From: JBFELU01 sp041572755
GTDB taxonomy: Bacteria > Actinomycetota > Acidimicrobiia > Spongiisociales > UBA11373
DNA length: 64,000 bases
Assembly (NCBI GenBank): GCA_041572755.1
Contig: JBFFRY010000005.1
Span: 1-64,000, forward strand
Reading direction: 5' to 3'
This document shows positions 7,529 through 13,923 of this stretch, piece after piece. The stretch's first letter is position 1, and the number at the start of each line of letters is the position of its first letter. The notes beneath the pieces are model-generated. The model had not been told where the DNA came from, ran no database searches, and saw nothing but the letters and a program-made list of their open reading frames with translations. A program made the translations under genes and the position numbers.

Positions 7529-7729
7529 ACCGGAGAAAGGAGGTGGTCCGAGTAATGAGTGGTAGTAGTCACAGGACCCCGGAGGTGGTCGGGCGCTAAC
7601 GGCCACAGGGGTGGCCGTTGCCCGGGCTGGACGCCCGGGAGGTGGCGACTCCAACCCGGACCACCGGGGCCCGGAGATCCGCAAGCTGGTCCTCTTGCGG
7701 CGGCGCACGCGCTGAAGTGTCTCCGGGCC
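7529..7729 (+). ncRNA. Candidate structured RNA with embedded 14-codon ORF
   Basis: The 417-bp gap between genes holds a dense set of perfect pairings on the plus strand. Two back-to-back hairpins lie at 7598-7619 (9-bp stem, loop AGGG) and 7621-7639 (7-bp stem). A 10-bp long-range stem pairs 7668-7677 with 7720-7729 and encloses a hairpin 7679-7685/7694-7700. The Shine-Dalgarno region 7542-7550 can pair with 7657-7665 over nine bases, or its first five bases with 7527-7531, so alternative folds are possible. GGAGGTGGTC occurs twice (7539, 7581) and GGAGGTGG a third time (7638). A TAGATT at 7517-7522 could be a -10 box. The next gene is convergent, so this is not a leader of an annotated gene. 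Function unknown. Confidence 0.55.
7555..7599 (+). CDS. 14-residue peptide ORF with extended Shine-Dalgarno
   Basis: This mini-ORF encodes MSGSSHRTPEVVGR. It is preceded by AGAAAGGAGGTGGTCC at 7534-7549, which is complementary to almost the whole 3' tail of 16S rRNA with one G-U type difference, far more than a normal ribosome binding site. The spacing to ATG is about nine bases. The stop codon TAA lies inside the first hairpin stem (7598-7606/7611-7619), so translation would disrupt it. It could be a regulatory leader-type peptide or a ribosome-loading element. I do not recognise a characterised family, and whether it is translated is inference. Confidence 0.45.
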   Translation: MSGSSHRTPEVVGR

Positions 7730-7751
7730 TTCACGCGCCCCGGCCCGGCCT

Positions 7752-9359
7752 TCAGGCCGGCCGGCGCAACTCGAACCACCGGAACTCGAGCGGCCCGATG
7801 TCGAGCGTGAACGGATCGACGGTGAGCCCTTCGAGGGGGTCACCCGAGAGGGCGTCGACCGGAATCCGCCCCCCCAAACGGCCCGGGGGGAATCGAACCG
7901 CCTGGGCATCGGGGGCGAAGTTGGCGAGCACCAGGGTGGCGCGCCCGGCGTGTTCGCGGAGGAAGGTGAACACGGCGTCGTTCGGGTGATCGACCATCTC
8001 GAAGGTTCCCAGACCCATCTCCGGTCGATCCCGACGGGCTGCCAGCATGTCTCTCACCCAGTTGAGCAGCGAGCCGGGGTCGGCGCGCTGGTCTTCGACG
8101 TTCACCGCTTCCGGCCCGAACCGCCCGGTGATCATGGGGTTGGCGGAGGTTGCCGCCTCGGTGAACCCGCCCCCCGGCGTCCACTGCATCGGGGTGCGCA
8201 CACCATCGCGATCGGGCAGCTCGATGTCGTCCCACATCCCGATCTCGTCGCCGTAGTAGAGGACGGGGCTCCCGGGGAGCGAGAGCAGGAGGCCGTGGAG
8301 CAACTCGACGGCGCGGCGATCGTTGCCGACCAGAGCCGCCAACCGGCGGCGGATACCGAGATTGAGCCGGTGGCGGGGGTCGGGTGCGTAGTGGTTCCAC
8401 ATGAACTCGCGCTCCTCCGGCGTGACCATCTCGAGGGTCAGCTCGTCGTGGTTGCGCAGGAAGATCCCCCACTGGGTGCCGTCCGGGATTGGGGGTGTGT
8501 CGGCCAGGATGCTGCGAAGGTCCCGCGCCTGGCCGCGGGCCAGGCCCATGTAGAGGCGGGGCATGACGGGGAAATGGAAGTTCATGTGGCACTCGTCGCC
8601 GTCCCCGAAGTAGGCGGCGGCGTCCCGGGGCCACTGGTTGGCCTCGGCCAGCAGGACCTTGTCGCCGTACTCGGCGTCCACCATCGCCCGGACTCGCTTC
8701 AAGTACTCATGGGTCTCCGGCAGGTTCTCGCAGTTCGTCCCCTCCCGTTCGAACAGGTAGGGCACGGCATCCATGCGAAAACCATCGAAACCCACCTCGA
8801 GCCAGAACCGCAGCACATCGAGCATCTCGGCCTGGACGGCCGGGTTGTCGAAGTTGAGATCGGGTTGGTGGCTGTAGAACCGGTGCCAGTAGTAGGCGCC
8901 GGCGCTCTCATCCCACGCCCAGTTGGAATCCTCCGTGTCGAGGAAGATGATGCGGGTCTCCCCGTATCGCTCGGGAGTCTCCGACCAGACGTACCAGTCC
9001 CGGCGGTCGCTCCCCGGCCGGCGGGACTCCTGGAACCACGGGTGGGCATCCGAGGTGTGGTTCATGACCAGGTCTGAGATGATCCGCAGACCGGCCCGGT
9101 GGGCGGCATCGATCAGATCGGCGACGTCGTCGAGCGTCCCGAGTTCCGGGTGCACGGAGCGATAGTCGGAGACGTCGTAGCCGCCGTCTCGCATCGGCGA
9201 GTCGAAGAACGGAGGGATCCACAGGCAGTCGACGCCGAGCCAGCGCAGGTAGTCCAAGGATTCCGTGATGCCTCGGAGGTCACCGATCCCGTCCCCGTTG
9301 CCGTCCCGGAACGACCGCGGCAGAACCTCGTAGAAGACGGCGGACTGGTACCAGGCCAA
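7752..9359 (-). CDS. treS: Trehalose synthase (maltose alpha-D-glucosyltransferase), GH13
   Basis: This 535-residue GH13 enzyme interconverts maltose and trehalose in the cytoplasm. The N-terminal FYEVLPRSFRDGNGDGIGD and the catalytic triad are clear: Asp197 in GFRMDAVPYL, Glu239 in LLAEANQWP and Asp305 in LRNHDELTLEM. The LRNHDELTLEMVT block and the HMNFHFPVMPRLYM segment are typical of TreS rather than other amylases. It is slightly short but complete, with the C-terminal beta domain ending PLEFRWFEL. No maltokinase fusion is present and no other trehalose genes are nearby. It is the first gene upstream of the RNA candidate on the opposite strand. Confidence 0.9.
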   Translation of the reverse strand: MAWYQSAVFYEVLPRSFRDGNGDGIGDLRGITESLDYLRWLGVDCLWIPPFFDSPMRDGGYDVSDYRSVHPELGTLDDVADLIDAAHRAGLRIISDLVMNHTSDAHPWFQESRRPGSDRRDWYVWSETPERYGETRIIFLDTEDSNWAWDESAGAYYWHRFYSHQPDLNFDNPAVQAEMLDVLRFWLEVGFDGFRMDAVPYLFEREGTNCENLPETHEYLKRVRAMVDAEYGDKVLLAEANQWPRDAAAYFGDGDECHMNFHFPVMPRLYMGLARGQARDLRSILADTPPIPDGTQWGIFLRNHDELTLEMVTPEEREFMWNHYAPDPRHRLNLGIRRRLAALVGNDRRAVELLHGLLLSLPGSPVLYYGDEIGMWDDIELPDRDGVRTPMQWTPGGGFTEAATSANPMITGRFGPEAVNVEDQRADPGSLLNWVRDMLAARRDRPEMGLGTFEMVDHPNDAVFTFLREHAGRATLVLANFAPDAQAVRFPPGRLGGRIPVDALSGDPLEGLTVDPFTLDIGPLEFRWFELRRPA

Positions 9360-9386
9360 GCAAGCCTCCCATCCGGCACGCGGAGG

Positions 9387-9968
9387 CTAGTGGGGGGCGG
9401 GAGACCAGTGGCGTTGGCGGTCGATGAGTTCCCGCAGCGAACCGAGGAGCCGGGAGATCTGATCGCGATGGCGCTCGTCGGTGAGTTGGCCTCGAGCATC
9501 GAACTTCCGCGATGCCCCGTCCACCATCACCTGGGGAGCTGCGACCAGCGGCACCTGGTTGTGCAGCAGGATCTCCCTGAGATGGAGTTGCGCCCTCACC
9601 GTGCCGAACCGGCCTCCGGCACCGAGGATGGCGGTGGGGATCCCGTTGAGCGGTGAGCTTGCGCCACCCCGGGACGCCCAGTCGAGGGCATTCTTGAGGA
9701 CCCCCGGGACCGAGTAGTTGTACTCGGGGGTGGCGATGAGCAATGCATCGGCCTCAGCCATGGCGTCGCGCAGGGCGACCACTGCGGGGGGGAAGCCCCG
9801 GGCGGCCTCGTCGTCGGCGTTGAAGAGAGGAATGTCGTTGAGATCGGCGATCTCGACCTTCATGTCATTCGGTGCGAGCTCGGCTGCCGTCTCGAGCAGC
9901 GCCCGGTTGTGGGAGCCCCGGCGCAGGGATCCGGCGATGCCGAGGACGCGGCTTACGGCGTGGGTCAT
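9387..9968 (-). CDS. NADPH-dependent FMN reductase family protein
   Basis: This 193-residue flavodoxin-like protein begins with VLGIAGSLRRGSHNRALL, the phosphate-binding loop of NADPH:FMN reductases. It continues with ATPEYNYSVPGVLKNALDW, the flavin-contact loop of the family (chromate reductase, azoreductase and quinone reductase relatives). It would reduce FMN or quinones with NAD(P)H in the cytoplasm. It lies 27 bp upstream of treS on the same strand and may share its transcript. No partner monooxygenase is adjacent. Confidence 0.85.
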   Translation of the reverse strand: MTHAVSRVLGIAGSLRRGSHNRALLETAAELAPNDMKVEIADLNDIPLFNADDEAARGFPPAVVALRDAMAEADALLIATPEYNYSVPGVLKNALDWASRGGASSPLNGIPTAILGAGGRFGTVRAQLHLREILLHNQVPLVAAPQVMVDGASRKFDARGQLTDERHRDQISRLLGSLRELIDRQRHWSPAPH

Positions 9969-10002
9969 GTGAGCGCCAACGCCGGCGAGGCCGCCGGCAT
10001 TC

Positions 10003-10455
10003 CTAAGGCTGGGTCAGCTCCACATACATCAGGTAGTGGGGTCCGATCTCGGGTAGCTCGAAGGGATCGCCGAAGCGTCGGAACCCGTACCGCTCGTAGA
10101 AGCCGTAGGCCCCGATCTTGGCATTGGCCCACACCACCCGGGCCCCCATCGAGGCGGCGTGCTCCAGGCAGCGGCGCAGCAGGAGGCCGCCGAGCCCGTA
10201 GCCGCGCTGCCCGTGGTCGACGGCGGTGCCGCGGACCCTCCACGTCTCCACCTCGGTCGAGCCGGGGAGGCGCTGACGGTGAATCGTCGAGATCCCGACC
10301 AGTCGGTCGTGACGGTATCCGCCCAGGTGGAGGGTGTCGGAGAGATCGTCGCCCGACCAGGACATCTCGTCGAGCTCCTGGTGGGGCCGGAGGAGGGCCC
10401 GGCGCAGGCCATGAGTGTCTTCAGCCTCAATCGCCCGGATCTCGAACTCGCTCAT
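10003..10455 (-). CDS. GNAT family N-acetyltransferase
   Basis: This 150-residue protein has the GNAT fold signature. Strand beta4 is followed by the acetyl-CoA pyrophosphate loop HGQRGYGLGG (Q/R-x-x-G-x-G), and the FYERYGFRRFG segment near the C-terminus is typical of the superfamily. The length matches single-domain GNAT enzymes. The acceptor, an amino group on a small molecule or protein, cannot be predicted. It lies between a flavin reductase and a membrane protein on the same strand with short gaps, so an operon is plausible. Confidence 0.8.
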   Translation of the reverse strand: MSEFEIRAIEAEDTHGLRRALLRPHQELDEMSWSGDDLSDTLHLGGYRHDRLVGISTIHRQRLPGSTEVETWRVRGTAVDHGQRGYGLGGLLLRRCLEHAASMGARVVWANAKIGAYGFYERYGFRRFGDPFELPEIGPHYLMYVELTQP

Positions 10456-10476
10456 CGAGCGCCTCCCAGCCGCAGC

Positions 10477-11661
10477 CTATTCGCCGGTGCCTCCCGCATG
10501 CCGAGCCGCGGATTCCGCGGTGCCGTCGGAAGCGAGGGAAGCGGCCCGGACGGCAAACGATCGCCGGAGTTCCGCCTCGACGTCGGAGAAGAACTCCTCC
10601 CGGAACGTGGGGTCGGTGACCAGATACACCGTGAAGTAGAAGGCGGAGAACCCGGCGAGGAATGCGGCCACCCTGAGCAGCTCCTCGGTGAGCGCCATCG
10701 GCCGGCCGAAGAGCTCGAAACTCGCCATCGCGTTGGCCGGCTCCGTCGTCCACGTCTCGATGGTGCCGGGCTGCATGGTGAGCACGCCGAACAACACGAA
10801 GAAGGCGCCGATGAGCACGGCGGCGGTCGTCACCCGCAGTGCCTGGGTCACGACCATGACCAGGCCCGCGTTCCCCCACTGGCGCACGGAAGGATCCGGC
10901 ACGGCCACCGGGTCGGGTGCAGTGATCCCCTCGGCCGGCGTCCCGGCCACGTGGCGCTCGATCTCGGCGGCGGTGGCAAAGGTGGCCAGGGGCCGCAGCT
11001 CCCGGGGGAGGCGGGTGATGATGAACACGGCTCCGAGCGCCAGGAAGAGCCCCAGAACCGCCAGCATGGGAACGGTCTCCAGGGTTCCGGCCACCTGCCA
11101 CACCTCGGCATTGATGAACAGGAAGAGGAATGCGATCAGCAGCAGGGGCAGCGCTCTGGTGAACAGGCCCAGAGTGTCCCCGAGCTGGCGGATCAGCTGA
11201 CCGGCCGCCCAGCGCGCCATCGGGATCACCCCGTACGAGGTGAACCCGTAGACCACGGCGAGCAGCACGAGGTTGGCGCCGGCCAACCAGGCCGCCTCGT
11301 CCCATTCCCCCCCGAACACCCGCGGGAGGAGCGCCGGGACGAGGACGAACACCGCCACTTCGGGGAGGCCGACCCGGTCGGGCCGCTGGAAGGCCGGTCG
11401 TCCCCGGGCCGCGTTGGTCAGAGCCCATCCGGCGATCAGGATCGCAAACCCGCCGGCAACCGAGAGGAGATTGGCCCACCACGGCCAGTCGAGGTTGGCG
11501 GCGGCCAGCATCTCGAAGAGGAAGGTGAGCGTCAGGACGGGAAGGGTCCTGGTGAGCACGTCTTCGGAGGCCGAGTAGCCATCGATGAAGTGGGGTACCC
11601 CGCGCCGGATGAGCCAGCGCTCGATGGAGCGGGGGTTGCCGTCGGATCGGGTCGCCGCCAC
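10477..11661 (-). CDS. Polytopic membrane protein of unknown function
   Basis: This 394-residue protein has about eight to nine hydrophobic helices and a hydrophilic loop of roughly residues 230-265. The soluble N-terminus contains IERWLIRRGVPHFIDGYSASEDVLTRT, and the C-terminus has a charged segment that includes DPTFREEFF. I do not recognise a named family. Similar uncharacterised integral membrane proteins occur in actinobacteria. GTG at 11661 is the first in-frame start. It ends 21 bp before the GNAT gene on the same strand. Confidence 0.75.
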   Translation of the reverse strand: MAATRSDGNPRSIERWLIRRGVPHFIDGYSASEDVLTRTLPVLTLTFLFEMLAAANLDWPWWANLLSVAGGFAILIAGWALTNAARGRPAFQRPDRVGLPEVAVFVLVPALLPRVFGGEWDEAAWLAGANLVLLAVVYGFTSYGVIPMARWAAGQLIRQLGDTLGLFTRALPLLLIAFLFLFINAEVWQVAGTLETVPMLAVLGLFLALGAVFIITRLPRELRPLATFATAAEIERHVAGTPAEGITAPDPVAVPDPSVRQWGNAGLVMVVTQALRVTTAAVLIGAFFVLFGVLTMQPGTIETWTTEPANAMASFELFGRPMALTEELLRVAAFLAGFSAFYFTVYLVTDPTFREEFFSDVEAELRRSFAVRAASLASDGTAESAARHAGGTGE

Positions 11662-11701
11662 GGGAGGGGAGCCTACCCGCCCCCACCGGGCACTCCCGGG
11701 G

Positions 11702-11720
11702 TAAACTACACGTCTGTAAT
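11702..11720. promoter_or_regulatory. Possible promoter/operator with imperfect inverted repeat
   Basis: An AT-richer stretch in an otherwise GC-rich gap contains TACA-CGTC-TGTA (11707-11718) and a TGTAAT at 11715-11720 that could serve as a -10 element. It sits directly ahead of the 122-residue gene at 11735, whose own Shine-Dalgarno GGAGG follows at 11725. No clear -35 box is seen. A regulator could bind here, but this is weak evidence. Confidence 0.25.
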
Positions 11721-11734
11721 CATCGGAGGCGGAG

Positions 11735-12103
11735 ATGGTGCTGGCGGCGGATCGGGCGATCGACGGCGTGACCGAGGCCGTGGTCCACGCCTACGCCAGG
11801 CAGGGATGCACCGTCGTTGAGACTTCACTCGCCGACGTCTCAGGAATCGACGACGTGCCGGGGACCGTGGTCGTGGCCGCCGACGTCGGTGTCGCCGAGT
11901 GTCTGCTGGAGGACGGCATCGACCCGGTTGAGATGACCCCGGGGATCGAGCGGCTGGCGGCCACCGGATGGGAGGTGACGGTGCTGTCACCCGCCCATCG
12001 CATGGGCGAGGCCCATCGAGCCCTGCGGGGACGCCCGACGACCGTCCAGGCGTGGTGGCGCGACCGGGATCAACTCTGCTTCGGGGTGCCCGAAGTACCC
12101 TGA
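11735..12103 (+). CDS. Hypothetical protein, 122 aa
   Basis: This small acidic protein starts MVLAADRAIDGVTEAVV at ATG 11735 with a good GGAGG upstream. The composition and codon use look like a real cytoplasmic alpha/beta protein. Segments such as TVVVAADVGVAECL and WEVTVLSPAHRMGEAHRAL suggest a small Rossmann-like fold. I recognise no family. It ends four bases before the HAD phosphatase gene and is probably cotranscribed with it. Confidence 0.65.
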   Translation: MVLAADRAIDGVTEAVVHAYARQGCTVVETSLADVSGIDDVPGTVVVAADVGVAECLLEDGIDPVEMTPGIERLAATGWEVTVLSPAHRMGEAHRALRGRPTTVQAWWRDRDQLCFGVPEVP

Positions 12104-12107
12104 CGGG

Positions 12108-13058
12108 GTGCCCACCCCCCTCTACACCCAAACCGTCGTTGCCTTCATCTGGGACTTCGATCGCACGCTGATCCCGGGCAATCAACAGGAGCCGATCTTC
12201 GAGGCCTACGGGGTCGACGAGGCGACGTTCTGGGCCGAGGTCGACGGCCTCGCCGGCTACCACCGCAAGCGGGGAACGGTGATCTCCCGGGATGCCGCCT
12301 ACCTGCTCCACATCCTCACCTACGTCGAGCGGGGCATCTTCAAGGACCTCACCAACGATCGGCTCCGGGAGCTCGGTGCCCATATCACCCCCAATCCGGG
12401 GATCCCGGAGTTCTTCGATGCCACCCGCGAAGTAGTGGCCTCGGAGCCGCGTTTCCGGGCCGAAGGGATCACGGTCGAGCACTACGTGGTCTCCACCGGG
12501 ATCCTGCCGATGATCGAAGGCAGCTCGATCGCCCCCAAGATCGACGGTATCTGGGCGAACACCTTCCTCGAGCACTCGGCGCCTCCGGGCTATCTGGAGC
12601 ATCTCGACGTGGAAGACGAGCGGGGCCCCATCACCCATGTCGGCTCGATGATCGACAACACCACCAAGACCCGGGCAGTGTTCGAGATCAACAAGGGCGT
12701 GAATCGCAACTCGAGTGTCGACGTCAACGCCAGGATGGGAGAGGAGCAGCGTCGGGTTCCCATCAGCCACATGATCTACATCGCCGATGGGCCCAGCGAC
12801 GTGCCGGTGTTCTCCCTGCTCAACCAGCGAGGCGGCAAGACCCTCGGCGTCTACACCCTCGAGCCCCGCAACAACTTCCGCCAGGTGAAGGATCTCCAAG
12901 AGCAGGGCCGGATCCAGGGCATGGCGGAGGCCGACTTCCGTCCCGGCAAGGCCGCCTTCCTGTGGCTGATGGACAGCCTCACTCAGATCGCCGACGAGAT
13001 CGTCGAGGCCCGGGCTCGGGCGTTCGCCGACATCCCCAATCCCCCGGGTCACGTGTAG
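12108..13058 (+). CDS. HAD-superfamily hydrolase
   Basis: This 316-residue protein has HAD motif I as IWDFDRTLIPG, with the nucleophile Asp followed by the acid/base Asp two residues later. Motif III/IV appears as IYIADGPSDVPVFSLL. The region between forms a large helical cap. Arg replaces the common Gly of DxDGT, which is tolerated in some phosphoserine-phosphatase-like members. It should hydrolyse a phosphomonoester; the substrate is unknown. The GTG at 12108 lies directly after the upstream hypothetical gene. Confidence 0.8.
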   Translation: MPTPLYTQTVVAFIWDFDRTLIPGNQQEPIFEAYGVDEATFWAEVDGLAGYHRKRGTVISRDAAYLLHILTYVERGIFKDLTNDRLRELGAHITPNPGIPEFFDATREVVASEPRFRAEGITVEHYVVSTGILPMIEGSSIAPKIDGIWANTFLEHSAPPGYLEHLDVEDERGPITHVGSMIDNTTKTRAVFEINKGVNRNSSVDVNARMGEEQRRVPISHMIYIADGPSDVPVFSLLNQRGGKTLGVYTLEPRNNFRQVKDLQEQGRIQGMAEADFRPGKAAFLWLMDSLTQIADEIVEARARAFADIPNPPGHV

Positions 13059-13098
13059 CGGGTAGCGTCGGCATCGTCGACCACAACGAGGTGAGGCC

Positions 13099-13866
13099 AT
13101 GCAGGTTTCTGGTTCGCGCGTGCTGGTGACCGGGGGTGCGTCTGGTCTGGGTGAGGGGACCGTGAGACGCTTGACGGCCGGCGGGGCCAAGGTTGCGATC
13201 CTCGATCTCCCCCAGTCGCAGGGCGCAGCGCTGGCCGAGGAACTGGACGGAGCGATCTTCGTGGCGGCCGATGTGACCGACAGCGAAGCCGTCGGGAAGG
13301 CCGTGGCCGATGCCGCATCCGGTCTCGGTGGTCTCAACGTGTGTGTCGCCGCCGCCGGGGTCGCCTCGGCCCACCGGTTGGTGACCCGGACCGGCGATCT
13401 CTTCCCGCTCGAGCTCTTCCGATTCGTCGTGGACGTCAACCTGGTCGGCCTCTTCGACGTGGTCCGCAACGCGGCCGGGGTGATGGGCGAGAACGAGGAG
13501 GGAGCCTCGGGGGAGCGGGGCCTCATCATCACCGTGGCGTCCATCGCAGCATTCGAGGGGCAGATCGGCCAGGCGGCCTACTCGGCCTCGAAAGGCGGGG
13601 TGGCGGCGATGACGCTGCCCTTGGCCCGGGATCTCGCCGGACGGGGCATCCGGGTCCTGTGCATCGCTCCCGGGATCATGGACACTCCGATGCTCGACGC
13701 CGGTGGGCCGGATCTCCGTGAGCGGCTGGCCGATGTGCACCTCTTCCCCAAGCGGCTCGGGACGGCGGAGGACTTCGCCGGCCTCGTCGAGCACATGATG
13801 ACCAACACGCTGCTGAACGGGACGGTGGTCCGCCTCGACGCCGGATCCCGCATGGCGCCCCGCTGA
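13099..13866 (+). CDS. Short-chain dehydrogenase (3-hydroxyacyl-CoA dehydrogenase type 2-like)
   Basis: This 255-residue classical SDR has the nucleotide-binding TGGASGLGEGTVR, NAG-type loop VAAAGVASA, a catalytic Ser in TVASIAAFEGQIGQ and YSASK with the catalytic Tyr and Lys. The LDLPQSQG after beta2 favours NAD+, and GIMDTPML is typical of HSD17B10-like 3-hydroxyacyl-CoA dehydrogenases. A role in fatty acid or branched-chain acyl-CoA oxidation is likely. A Shine-Dalgarno GAGGTGAGG precedes ATG 13099. Confidence 0.87.
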   Translation: MQVSGSRVLVTGGASGLGEGTVRRLTAGGAKVAILDLPQSQGAALAEELDGAIFVAADVTDSEAVGKAVADAASGLGGLNVCVAAAGVASAHRLVTRTGDLFPLELFRFVVDVNLVGLFDVVRNAAGVMGENEEGASGERGLIITVASIAAFEGQIGQAAYSASKGGVAAMTLPLARDLAGRGIRVLCIAPGIMDTPMLDAGGPDLRERLADVHLFPKRLGTAEDFAGLVEHMMTNTLLNGTVVRLDAGSRMAPR

Positions 13867-13923
13867 CCGGCGACCATTCGGCCCCATCCGGTCGGGCACG
13901 GGCCTCCCGGATACACTCGCGTC

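Noticed and set aside
7529..7729. tmRNA or RNase P RNA
   Set aside because: No tRNA-like ends, no tag ending in Ala-Ala and no RNase P core sequences are present.
7529..7729. Riboswitch or leader controlling treS
   Set aside because: treS is on the opposite strand and convergent, so the RNA cannot be its 5' leader.
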